A DNA stretch of 64,000 nucleotides from positions 14,256,434 through 14,320,433 of the forward strand of contig OX439131.1 of assembly GCA_949318235.1 (NCBI GenBank), read 5' to 3'. Below the pieces are notes generated by a model. It saw only the letters and a list, made by a program, of their open reading frames with translations. It was not told the origin of the DNA and did not search any database. Positions 31,199 through 44,579 of the stretch are shown one piece after another; within the stretch, counting starts at the first letter, position 1, and each line of letters opens with the position of its first letter. The translations under genes were made by a program, and so were the position numbers. The stretch is from Ecdyonurus torrentis. Its lineage: Eukaryota; Arthropoda; Insecta; Ephemeroptera; Heptageniidae.

Positions 31199-32256
31199 CA
31201 ATATTATAAAGTCTAACAATGTATATAACAAAAAAATATACATAAAAAATGAAACTTTATGAGGCAATATTATATAATCAACACTCAAAGTTTATTAATT
31301 TGAATAATGAAACAAATAAATCTTTCGAAATAACTTAAACATTGATTTTAAAGTAACACAAGAAATTTACAACTTAATACTATGTATAAACAATTTAATA
31401 TAAATTACAACTTTTAAGGGTTTTAGATATAAATTAATTAACATTCTGAATTGTTGATGGATGAAAAAGGAAAATAAAATAAGAGTTGTATGCCAGATTT
31501 GTGCATGAACAAAGTTTGCAGCAAAATATGTGGTTGTTCTGGAAAATACACACAGATCTGTGGTTTCAAGGAGACTTTTACTTTGATACGTCAATGAAAT
31601 AGGTGGATTTTATCAACTAACTTTTACTTTAAAACTTTGTTACATTTACATTACTGTAGTTTAAAAATCCTTGGAAAAAAAGAAGAAGAAAGAAGACACG
31701 TTTACTTTTTCTTCATTTTCATTAATGTTTATTTTTTTAAAGTTTTAATGATTTTTATTTTTTTTTTTTATTTTTTTTAGAGGACACGTATTTTGATATT
31801 TAAAATTTTACAAGTGGTTTGAGGAAATTGAAACATTATACAATAAGGGTTAAATGATACATATTAGTATATAACAATGACTTTAGTTTTTTTTCTTCTA
31901 TATGATAAAGGCTTAGTAATCAGAACATAATAGCTGACTTAGAGTGCTGACCCGTGCTTTTTTATATTTTTTATAGAACAAGAGAGAGCAGAGTGAGAGA
32001 ATGAGGAGTGTATTCAAGTTATATAGGGGTAGAGGGTGTACAGTGGGTGGGTAGGACATTGTACAGCTTCTCATATTCTATACTGATGATCCTACACTAC
32101 CCTATCTTCCCACCCTACTCTAACTGAAACTTCAAAACCACACTACATACCTCTCTCTCTCTCTCGTCGCAAAACAAAATTGTGCTAACTTTTATTGTTA
32201 TACTGCTTACCTAACAAATCCTCAAACAAAACCCTGACAATTTTTATATAATATAT

Positions 32257-32331
32257 TCCCTACGAGATTATATGAAGTAGTTTATATTGACGCACATAAT
32301 ATTATGTAATGTATCAAACATCTCGTAGGGA
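32257..32331. mobile_element. 75-bp inverted-repeat element or hairpin
   Basis: TCCCTACGAGAT (32257-32268) is the exact reverse complement of ATCTCGTAGGGA (32320-32331). The 50-bp interior is AT-rich and non-coding. Confidence 0.45.
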
Positions 32332-33739
32332 GCATTCTTTTTTCCAGATCCATTGACAGAAAAAGAAACTTATTGAATGAATGAGAAAATCAACTTTTTT
32401 TTCCTTCTTATTCTTCTTTTTGCTATAAGGTTTTTTATATTCAAAATAATAATATTTTACTTCCTTTTTTTTCTCTCTCTGCTCTTTCTGTTATGTGAAT
32501 GTATTATATTTAATATTCAATCTTTGAATGAAAAGAATAAAAGAACGTTTCTGTAACAATCATATCTTTTATGCTATTTCCGATCAAATAAACCTTCCTT
32601 GTTGTCTGCACGTGTATGGATGACGTCTTAGACTTGTGATTATTGAACCATCTTTGCGCAGTTCTAAATTTACATTTCATTAAAAATTTACACTTTTTAT
32701 TTAATGCATATTTCACTTTCATAATTAAAAATTGGTATATTAAATTATTAAAATTCGATATACAATTCAAATAAAATTGAAGAGTTAAAATTTGCAAAGA
32801 AGAGAAACGTAAATTTATCACTCAAATATGCCATTCTCGTTATAACTTTTATTTTAAAATTGTGAATGAAACTTCATGCTTGATTTAATATTGCCTATTG
32901 GAAAAAAATAAAATAAATTTAAAAAAATAAATTTAAAAAAAATTAATAAAAATTAAAAATATTTTATTACTTATAACGTTCAAAAATTTTTTAAACCAGT
33001 TAAAATCTCATTCTTCCTTTATTTATATTTTGCGTAATTTATTTCAGATTTAAATTTAATCATAAATGCAAATTTATATTTATTTTTTAATGAAGTATAT
33101 TTTTATAGAATATATTTCGAGGAAATTTAATTTTTTGAAAGTATAAATTTGAATAAGAATTAACAAATAATTCCATTTAAAAACTCATGCATCACTTATT
33201 ATTGTTATTTTAAGTACAATGTTAAGTATTAAGAAGTGCGAGTTTTTTCACATTATAAACATTATGTTATTGGTTTTTATAAGGTATCTTTTGTCACTTT
33301 ACTCGTGCATTTAGCAATCAATAGTGCGGTGTCTTCGGCATTTCATAAAAGATTGTTGTATAGGTCGAAAAAAAAAGAAGCAAATATAAACATTAGCTTA
33401 CACAACAATATATCCATAGTACATATCTATAAAAACTATGACCTACACTAATAAATAAAAATTGTACTTACCAAATAGGTTTTCCTTCATTTTTTATATA
33501 TATAATAATATAATATTTCTTGTTATTTCATTATAAAATTGTAATTCATATTTATCTCTTTCAAAGTGAATATTTTTATTTTAAATGAATTATAGTGAGC
33601 ACATAATTTTAAAATAAAATTTTTATTACTTAATTGTCCACTGGGTAATATAAGTGTTTTTTGTCATTATTTGCCTCACCTCGTGTTGCGAGAGTAAAAC
33701 CTATCTATATACCTAACAGAGTACGAGTAAAAAGAAGTG

Positions 33740-33905
33740 AGACAGGCAACAGCAATTCGTTCGTAACCTAGGCCACACGTATACGTCCTACCAACCAACC
33801 AGCCTACATGCTTTGCTTTTGCTGGCGGCTTGCCTTGCGCTGAAAACCTTTGCGCCCGCTCTTCAGTAGACTGCCATCTGGTAGCTTCATATATAACTCG
33901 ACATT
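33740..33905. other. GC-rich island, function unknown
   Basis: This stretch of roughly balanced composition includes tgctggcggcttgccttgcg and gactgccatctggtagc. I see no long open frame and no terminal repeats. A regulatory or promoter role for the downstream kinase gene is possible but unsupported. Confidence 0.2.
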
Positions 33906-34431
33906 AAAAACCCCAAGACACACAATATATTTTATACGTTCAATAATAACTCTCTATATACCTTAATAATCTCTCTCTTCTCTCTTTTCATTCTAGAAAC
34001 ATTTACATTACCGTATAATAATAATATTTTACAAGGTAAATATATATCTATATCGGATTTTTCTGCTGTTGTGTATCACATAAATATAGCATGTAGTATA
34101 AAATTATTGTTAAACTTTTGACAAGTTATCAATTTATAATAATAATAATGACTATTCATTCAAGTTGTTACTTAATAATCAAATTTCATATCTTAAAATG
34201 TTTATGTTAATTTATTTACATGTTGATTGACAGTAACCTTTCGTTCTGATTATATCTCAAAGATTAAAAACGAAAGAAATTATTAAAATTTACCTCCTAT
34301 TTATGTTTAATATTTCTTTGAAATAAACATTTTATTAATAAAGTGCTCCTTGTCATGGTATGTTACAATGAATTTTATTTAGAAATATTTAAAAATACAT
34401 ATCTGAAAAGGTTTATTTTGATACTATTGCA

Positions 34432-34560
34432 GCGCATGTTCGCGTGTGTACGCATCGCCTGCGCTCGTTGGAGGTTAGGCAACCTGCCGGTCATATCGGA
34501 CACTCTGGTTGCATAAGCACAATATTTCGCAGGCGCTGGTCGGCCAGAACTGTAATATTT
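34432..34560. other. GC-rich island, function unknown
   Basis: This is a short CpG-containing stretch after attgcag, with inverted copies of CCTGCG/CGCAGG about 80 bp apart. The + frame is open for about 27 codons and then stops, and does not look like the missing kinase N-terminus. It could be a first exon, a regulatory element or an old mobile element. Confidence 0.25.
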
Positions 34561-37217
34561 TTATCTTCTTTTTAGAGTCTTTAAAATAACAATTATTACT
34601 ATTGTAAATATTTTACAATATTAATTTATAATTACTTAGTATAAAATATTTAGTGTCAAATATATAATACTTTATCATATGTTATTAATTTTTAAGAATG
34701 CAAAGAATGATTGTTATTTACATTACATTAATGATTTACGTTATTGACATTATTAAATAGTTCTATAAACCAATATGTGTGTTTTTAAATAATTAAATAA
34801 ACGCATTTGCTATAAAATGAAGTATTGATTGAATGTTAGCAGAATTTGAATACTGAAAGTAAAAAATATAAGAGTAAGAATAAGAAATGCTATTGTTACA
34901 TGAGGTTAATATTAGCTATGATTAGAGTACGTATGTATGTAAATAAGTAATTTCTTGTCTTTTTAACAAATATAATATCCAAATATTGTGGAACTTTAAA
35001 ATTTCTTTTTAATTACTTATAATGTGTGAATGTGTTTATACATAATATATTTTAGTTTATATAAATAGCAAATTTAGAAGCTATTAATAATTTTTCTAGC
35101 TAAGTAGTTTTAAAAATATTTTCATTTCAACTGACAGACAAGTGAAACATGTGCACGATATTAAAAACAAATAATAATTTTATTCATAGTTTATTAATTG
35201 TTGTTTCTAAAATTAGCACATGTTATTCAGTATAGTTTAAACAAAAGAGAGATTTCTACTATTGATTTAGAATGAACGTGAGTCTAAATTTAGTGCAAGT
35301 GAGTGAAAGGTTTAATTGGTTTGTATCGAGAGAGAGAGAGAGATGAGGGTGTGTCAGGTACAGCTTTATATATTTATAAACAACCGTAAAATACAACATA
35401 TAAAATTGTATGTTTACAATAATTGTTTTACAAATTGCATTGTTTTACGTTTTATAATATAGTAGAATATTTTTGTCAAAATTCATAATAAATAATAACT
35501 GAATAAATTTAGTATTACGTTTCAATTGTTCTAAAAATAAATGCATACAATGTAATGTTTTATTTTTACTAAAATGAACAGTTAAATATATTAATATAAT
35601 AGAACAAAAATATAAAGCACGAGGGAAAAAAATTGGACAAAAGTTTATTTTTTCCCAAAAATAAATTTTAAATAATTTAAAAGTATATTAACAATAATTC
35701 TATTGAATTGGGAGTTAATTAATATTATTAAATGTTAATTTTATCATTATTTTTTGTTTCCCTCCCCCCCCCCCCCCCAAATAAAATTACATTATTTGAA
35801 TTTTTTTTTATTCGACGTAATATGGCAGTTATATTATTATATTACAAATTATAACGCACAACTGCTATATATGCATACGCATCAATAATATACACAATAT
35901 AATTAGCTGTCAATTTGATATATTTAACCTTCAAGTATAAAGTAAATCGATTTTATTATAATCGCACGTGTCAAATTGCAACGCTCACGTTTTATATTAA
36001 AATATTTTACCTTGCTTTTTTTTTTTTAATCCAAAAATACAGCTTTTTTCATAATTTTAGCAATTCATCCGCCTCTTCCTTAAAAACTAATTGGTGCTTA
36101 GCTATCTGATTTCTATTCATTCATTTTCATAAAAAAAATCTATTTTTAGTTGCTTTTAAACAGTATTCAAGAACGTAGGCAAGTTTTTTTTTTATATGAA
36201 AGTGGATATCAAAAAATAATGATTTGCGTGAAAAATGAATTTTTAGTAAAAAATCAATATTTTTATAATAGAATAAATTTTTGAGTGGGTAAAAATAAAT
36301 TAATATTAACAAAATAGCAGGAAAACTTGGTATAAATTCAATCCATGTATTTTATTTTAGATTTTATGCTTCAAAATTTAGAATAAAGTAGATTCATATA
36401 CCAATAGTGAATTCAATAACTCTATACCTCATTTTTAAAGTGCACATAAATGTATGTATATAATAACCCCTGAAATAAACCAAAATGGAAACAATCTCTG
36501 TTGCGACCATTATATTTTATTATAGTAAACGTTATTACTTTTAATTTTTATTCATTGATTACTCGTGTATATCAAAGCTAATAAAATATTTTTATGATTA
36601 TTAGAAAATACTATACAAATAATATTTTATAAAATATATAGCAAAAAACATTGTTACGTACGTTTCAACTACTGTGTAATATAATTTTATGAAGAATGGT
36701 GATTTTTTATTATTATTAATTAATTTAAATATAGAAAGCTTGTACAAGGACAACGAGTCTCTCAATATAATTAAATATAAATATATAGTTCACTTCATGC
36801 TCATAAAATATCAATATTTTGAAATATGAATAATTGAAATCATCGTTTGTATTTAATAATAATAATGGAATCTGTTTGGAATAAAAAGTTTATGGTGTTA
36901 AAAACAACAAAAAATTATCATATTTTTTATTTAATATGATTCAAATTTAAAGCACACTTGACATATATCTAGATCAGTACACTGATTTATCCATATTTGA
37001 TAAAAAAATAAAATAAATTATAATAATAGCACATCATACAGTATAATTGAAAAATAATGCCTGATTAAAAATGTTGTGCTATTGTTTACGTCTTATATGT
37101 AAACTGTAAAGCAATATTGTTATAATTGTACCAAAAATTTAATAATTTTAATTAATGCTGTATATGTATGTAAAAGACTCTTTTCTTACTCTTATCGGAC
37201 CAGGTGTAGGAAGAATG

Positions 37218-37525
37218 TATAGGGTCTATGCATTCATGTTAAAGTCGACGCCATGTTGGATAACTCAATAACATGGGTGACATAGGGAAAAAAATCATTT
37301 TGCCAGTTTAAAAACACTATGCAATATTTTTGAGAGCATTGATGTTGTATATATGTTGAATTAGTATCTCAAGTATGTGAGAAAAATAGCGATAACAAAA
37401 AATTTAACGATTTCCCAAAGAAAATTGGCTTAAATGAAGTTTGTCCTATGCTGAGCAATGTTATGCACTACTCCAGTATGGCCTCAAAGCGCAATAAATA
37501 TGATGTCATCCGCATACACCCTATA
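37218..37525 (-). mobile_element. TATAGGGT-ended MITE family, copy 1 of 3
   Basis: The ends are TATAGGGT and ACCCTATA. It matches the copies at 52,562 and about 60,100 in inverted orientation: catgttaaagtcgac, ccagtttaaaaacact, tttcccaaagaaaattggct and gtcctatgctgagcaatg all recur. There is no coding capacity. It lies just upstream of the first visible kinase exon. Confidence 0.8.
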
Positions 37526-38005
37526 GACTTGATGGTCTTATGCAATATGCCTCATATTTCATTTGGGGGGGAATACATGTTTAAAATAGTGTAATTAATG
37601 CATTTTCTAAAAGAGCTCGATTTTTCATTAATTTGGGCGATTTTTTTTATAGATTTTTTTTTAGGCATTTTTAATTATTTTTTTAAAACTGCCATAGGAG
37701 GCGATAAAAATCGCAAACACTTATAAATGGTATAGTTCCATGATAAGTTAATAATAGTATGTGCAAAACATTCGTTTTCAAAATAACATTAAATTGTTTT
37801 CTAAATTGTGAAAATAATAATAATAAAATAAATTAATAAAAAATATGAGGTATATCAAATTATGGAAAAAAATGTATATAGATCTTCGTACCTAATTACT
37901 AATTAGTAAGTAAAAATAGCAAAATATAATTTTGTTTGCTTTTGTTTAGAAGAAATTTTGGTAAGGTCACGTCAATGAGTGTGCTCATGCGAGTAATATT
38001 TTCAG

Positions 38006-41000
38006 TTGGATGGACAGACATGGCGTGGACGCATCTCCGAGTGCGCGGGAAGCGTGGGAAGAAACCTCGCTGAGGCAGTGGGGCGGCTCCAGCGCGCAGC
38101 ATCCACCTCATCCCCCAAGCCACCCCCACTCTTCGTGTCTGCCGTGGGACAAGACAGGGCCGCGCGCTTCCTGCTCAAACAACTTGCACAAACTGTGGTG
38201 AGCTAATTTACTGCATTGGCATATACTAAACTTCCCTTCACTTATTAAATGAAATTCCTGGAAATATACGCAATTTCACAGATTTCAAAACAAACCAAGT
38301 TATTTTTCCCCCGTTAGTAAAAATAATAATGAAAATATTGCAAAAACACATTTTCCTTTTACACAAGTGAATCCCTCTGCCTCTCTGCGGATACTTTCAG
38401 TGTAATAAAATTATTAAAAATTATCACATTAAAAATCAATAAACATAATTTTGTTACAAAGCTATTGAATTAATTTTTAATTACTTAAGTGTAATTATAG
38501 AAATGTATCATTTATCATGAAATAGAAAACTAGTCGTTATATTTGTTTCCTAACATAATACATTTCTTAAATATGCCCTACCACAATTTATTAATTATTT
38601 TTATGTATAGGATGTACGAGGGGTTCTACAAAGCAATGAAGCCAATACTACAGCATATGAAGTTCTACTAGATGGGAGAGGAGAATGTAGATTGGTAGTA
38701 GGCGACGTAGCAGTAGACAACTTTATTACCAAACAATGGGTAAGTCAATCATACTTTTTAAGCTGTTGAAATTAATTTCAATGCCACTTTTTAGTATTAC
38801 AATAATCTAATAAGGGTAATTTTCAGGCTAAAAATTTTGAGAGCGACTTAATCAAGAGTTCTCTTGTAATAATGGACGGAAACATTCCTGATGAGACAAT
38901 TCACTTTGTACTTGAGAGTTGTCATCAAGCAAACGTGCCTGGTAAGTACAGTTCTTTTCATTTATTTAATTATCTTTTCTTAGGACGTTACTGTCCACTG
39001 GATCAAAGCTACTAAAACATGTAATTAGCAACATAACATGAAAGCAACCTTATTTGAGTCCATGCCCTCTTTAGAAGTTACAAAAATTCCTAATCCCAGG
39101 AATAGTTGAGCAATCCCATTTCAAAAAACAGCAATCATCATTGCTTTGAGATTACAGAATTTGTTATCTTAAAGAAAAAAAATTGAAATTGAATTCATAA
39201 TAATATATTTAGCATATCAATGTTATTGCAAACAATTTGTTGAAGTTCTCTAAAACAATTATGTGTATCTCGCCATCTACATTACGTTCGGAAACTAATT
39301 ACACATTTTGCTAACTGTGACAAATAACGAGACATGACGTTTTGCTTACTGTGACAAATAACGAGATACGTACACATATTGTTCGCAACGTCTAAATTTT
39401 CTTTTTGTCCTTAATATTTATTACCTACAAAATTAAATATGACATCTAGATTTTGTCATAATTTTTTATTATAAAATACAATCATACTAGTCACTTAAAA
39501 TATGAGCTAAGTACTTTACACAGAAATAAAGATAGAAAAATAATAGAAACGACTATTTTATTGTTTCTTTCTTACAAAATAAAATGTTAATATATTTTAA
39601 ACTTGAATACTAAATATAATTAACATAATATATAGAAATACAAATTTTGTGCTTTGTTAATAGAAATAAAAAAGCATTGAAAATTAATATCAAATAAGCA
39701 AGGAATGTAATTTTGTACATTTACATTTGCTTAACAAGCAATCTAAATAGTAAAAAAAAAAAAAAAAAGTATCAAATGCAACTAACACTAAAAATATTAT
39801 TCACTGAGATTCTCAAAAAAAGTTTCTCTTAATGTATAAGAGTATAATAAAAGTAATTAAAAAATATAAATGTTGATATTAAGCTACCCAAATGGACGGA
39901 AGAGTTACTTAATTTTGGTATTTCTTCTTCTTACATATACCCATTTCTACCAGGGTTGGGATGCATTTGAACAACAAGGTTCAGGCTTTCGTTACGACGA
40001 TCCCAGTTTCTCCTGGCATCCTAAAATTTAAACCATTAATTACAAATTAATTAAGGAAAAGTGACATTTGCTAGTATTGACTAAAAAAATTGATATTAAT
40101 ATCAATATTGATTGTGTGATAATGAAAAATTAGGGAATGTTAGATAGTGAGCTCTATATCAACAGGGATACTCACTTACAGCTCATTATATCCCATTCAC
40201 CCATTTTTTCCTAATCCATTGAAGTGTATTCTTTTTCTATTAGTTTTTTTTTTTTATTATTAATAAATATAACAAGTATAAATACCCCTACATCCTACTA
40301 TATTTATCCTATATAATATATCCTACTGTATATTCTCCGACTATAATGATCATAACTGATATAGCTCTAGTAAAATTATTGAAGTAAATGGGCTACCAGA
40401 CAAAACCAAAGGCAGTATCGTAGCCAACAACATGAACATTGGAACCCTAGAAAATGTCATTAAAACCAAGGGAATAAAAGATTATTGCTGTCATTGAAAC
40501 AAAATAATACTTACAAAATAAATAACTGCAGCTGCAAAGCCATGGAAAAACATGGAGATGACGGCAAGTCCATACGACCAAGAGATGAAATTGTATTGAG
40601 GATACATCATCCAATCCTTACGATATGATTCTCCACCAAAAATACATATGGCCAGGAATAGAAAAACACCTACACAGAAACAAAAATAATGAGTTATCTT
40701 AAAAAAAAAAAAAAAAAAAAAATACATACTTGCAGTGCCATTAGCAACACAGCAGATTGCAGAGAGCAGCCATTCATATTCCAAAACAAAGTTTAGAGGC
40801 CAACGCACAAGTTCCAGTGCAATCAAAAACTGCGAGGAGAATGAGAGAATGAACGCCATTGTAACAAATGCCTGCACAACCATCAACCAGCCTGAAAAAT
40901 AAAATAAAACAATCAAAAAATGAAGCAATTTCATAAAACTTTTCAACGTAAGCAGTACAGTACCTGGTAGTAACCACTCTCGTATAACATAGAGTTCCTG

Positions 41001-42505
41001 GCTGAATATCCAGTGGCAACCATTGAAGAGTTTGTCAAACTGATAGTATGGATAGCGGAAACCATCAAAACAATACTCCCATAGGCCCATATTTTTGAAA
41101 CTGCTGAATGTTTCTTCATAGGATTCAATCCAGTATGGGCTGAAAATAAAAATGAATGTGTAGGAATAAAGGAAAAATGCTGACTTTTCATTGGGACCTT
41201 GCAACAGATAAGTAAATATCGAAACATAATAACATAAACATTCAACAGGTTGATGCCCGCCCTCCATAACATGAAATAAAGTCAGCTTTAAAACATTTGC
41301 TCTTACCTGCAGAAAGCCATGATTAAGAAAATCCCAGCTATGTATGAAAGGAGTCCTCCATAGACCAAGGCATCTAAAGATAATAAATTAATAATTAATA
41401 AATAGTTCTATGAGACCATTTTGTAATACAAATTGCTAAAAAAAAGTTTTGTTTATTGAGGCGTGCCGTGTACAGGTGTACCTACATAATTTTTAATTCG
41501 TTTTTTCTTTAAAAATGAAACACATATTCTAATTTATACTTACTTGATGCCTTTGGATAATCTTGTTTTCCATTATCACTCATTGATAAAAAGGTTTAGA
41601 TCAAAATTTAGAGTAAAACATAAAGAAAATTGCAATGCTATAATTGTTTACACTTTTTTTTCAGCTCAGGAATTTCTTGCGCATTTTTGCCATGTTGGTT
41701 TTCAAACACACCCAAATTTTGCGCGGTCATATTCAAATAAAATGTCATAATAAAAAATGTAATTTAGCTATATTTTTTCGATGTTTCTAACATTCTTTCA
41801 ACTCCCTGCTGCGTGCGTAGTCCAAAAAAAAAACGACAATGCGACATTATGAGTCACACCTGGTACTAAGAAAAAAAAAATAACTGCTTACATTGTATTT
41901 CAGGTGCCAACGCAAATAAAGATAAAGTGTTCACTTGGTCTACGGTACAAAAAGTGGCCAGAGCTAGTGGACATTTTTTTTTTAATGTTTTCTTCTCTCG
42001 TTCCTGTCTCCCCATCCCACGGCAACCCATAAATTAAATGAATGCTATAACTCTGCCTGCCTCATCTCCCATCCAATTAAAATAGTAATTGTTTTGATAA
42101 TAAGTTTTCAATAAAAACAGGCTACAATATAATTTATTTTCTGTGACTTATTAATATCCAAAATGTACATCATCTCTTCCATATTAGTGACAATAATCAA
42201 TTTTAAACTAAAAAAGAAGATGTGTTTTAATTTTATTGTTATTCCCATGTTTTTATGTTTAAATTTGATGGTTGGCACAAAAAATGAAAAAAATATATTG
42301 ACTGATAAAGGAACAACTGTTTTGAAGCCGACTATAAGCAATTTTGCTCATATCCGCTTCCGTTTCGACTTACTACGCATGCGTAGTAAGGAGAAACGGA
42401 AGCGGATGTGACCGAAATCGCTTATAGTCGGCCTCAAAACCATTGTTCCTTTACTAGTCAATACATATAATATATAATAGTACGATGTTCCAACACATCA
42501 AACAA

Positions 42506-42539
<34 letters not shown>

Positions 42540-44306
42540 CACACATAAATAAGACATAATATTTTATTATAAAATCAAAACTTTATTATTATTTATAAAT
42601 TTAGCTATCAATTAAAAAAAAAATCAAGTAATATGATTTACATGATTTAAAAACAAAGAATAAAAAAACAAACACAATTTGTATGATTGTTTACAATAAA
42701 AAAAAAGTATTTTTGTTGTACAAGAGATTTCTTCCTCAAGGTTACAAAACATAACAGCTGTATGTCAGACTTTCTCTATGGACGGAATGTGTTGACACTT
42801 ATAACAAAACTGTAACAGCTCATCGTAGCTTATCAATAGAAGCCTTTGATAAATGGACGGAATATGTTAATTGAGCTGCTTACCCAATTTTCATGGGACA
42901 CAAAAGGCACATTATGTACAAAGTTAGTAAGCAAAGAAATATATATTTCAACTTTCTACTTTGTAAATATATTTTACTTAAAAAATATCAATATTAATAA
43001 TATCTTTAACTCATTTGCCCTGTTGAATGTATAATGTGTATGATAATAATAATAACAACATGTAAAATAATGAGATTTCTTTCAAACTCAAATCTTAATA
43101 CTTGTAAAATACTCCAAAAAATTTATCAAACATTCACAAAACATGAAACAATAAAAATCAATGTAAAAAAAATACAATATAAGTTGTATGTGCATTTTAG
43201 ACATAACTATCATTTTAAAATTTGCAAATAAAAAAATTATTGTAAGTCAATTTTGATTCCACTAATTTAGCTACCTTATTAAGCTAAAGCATAGTTAATT
43301 ATACATTTAAATTAACATTTATAAATAGTCTATAAATTGCATTTACATTTAATGTGAAAAATAAAACTCAATGGATGGAATACTATGCATCAGCGTAATA
43401 GAATGCTGATTACGCATCAACTAGTATTATGATTTGAAACATGGAATGGATTATATTAATTTATACCCTGCTTTAATAGTTTTGTCTTTTAAATTACATG
43501 TTTTAAATAGTAAATTGATTTGATACTAAACTAGCTAAGAAATAGTCAAATAAGAGAAGTTATCAGATAATGTAAAATATTGTAAAAGCAGAGCATTATG
43601 AACCAAAATAGGTTGGGGGGGGGGGGGGGGGGAAGGGGGATGTAATGAGATGTAATGCCTGATACTAACCATAATAATTATTATTTTGATAAACTAAAGT
43701 TGAATGAAAATTTCAAGTTGGTGACCAGTGGCGTAAATTACAGAAATAAAGAAGTATAAAATCAAAGTCAAAGTTAAGACACATTGTTTCTAGTACCCGT
43801 ACACTTGGTAATGTATCAGATATTAATATAAATATTTCTTCAATTGGTTAATTATGTACTAACGCCCCCTGGCACCTCCTACTTAATTTAGTTCAACTTC
43901 TACGCCTTAGTTTCATCCATACTGAATCTTGCTTGTGATTCTCTTAAATCTTGAGACTTACGACGTTGGATTGTAGCTTCGACCAAGAACAATACTCCAG
44001 CCACTAACGAGGCAAAAACACCAATCACTGCTAGAGCAAATGACCAGCCAAAGTAGTTGTTACGTTGATCAGGCATCCACCCTTGACGATTGGCAAGACT
44101 GGCAAAAACTATCACTGCAATTGCTGCACATAATCCTGCACATAAACAAAAGAACATACATATTACCATAAAATTTAAAATAATAATAATAAAGAGAGGA
44201 CAAAAAAAAATGAAATGAAATGTTAGAAAAGAAAAATATCATTGTGCTTTCTGTTCCAATGTATTAGTTACAAACAACTAACTATAGGCCTATTTCTTTT
44301 ATATCC

Positions 44307-44352
<46 letters not shown>

Positions 44353-44387
44353 CTTATTACTGTAATTTCAATACTGCATAATACATG

Positions 44388-44425
<38 letters not shown>

Positions 44426-44506
44426 CAATACAATAATAGAACATTGTTTGGCAATTGTTCTAGATATTGGCTGGCCACAGTTATTGGCAGTTATGGTTGC
44501 TAATCT

Positions 44507-44579
<73 letters not shown>

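Larger units (their letters stand above)
31199..37217. other. Non-coding stretch upstream of the visible kinase exons
   Basis: Apart from the 75-bp hairpin and two GC-rich islands, this is AT-rich sequence with a 16-nt poly-C at about 35,763. The missing N-terminal kinase exon was searched for here and not recognised. Confidence 0.5.

Noticed and set aside
34432..34520. Candidate for the missing kinase N-terminal exon
   Set aside because: The frame after attgcag stops after about 27 codons and lacks the expected glycine-rich first strand.
37899..38129. Minus-strand frame opposite the first visible kinase exon
   Set aside because: It is a shadow of a well-supported kinase exon on the + strand.
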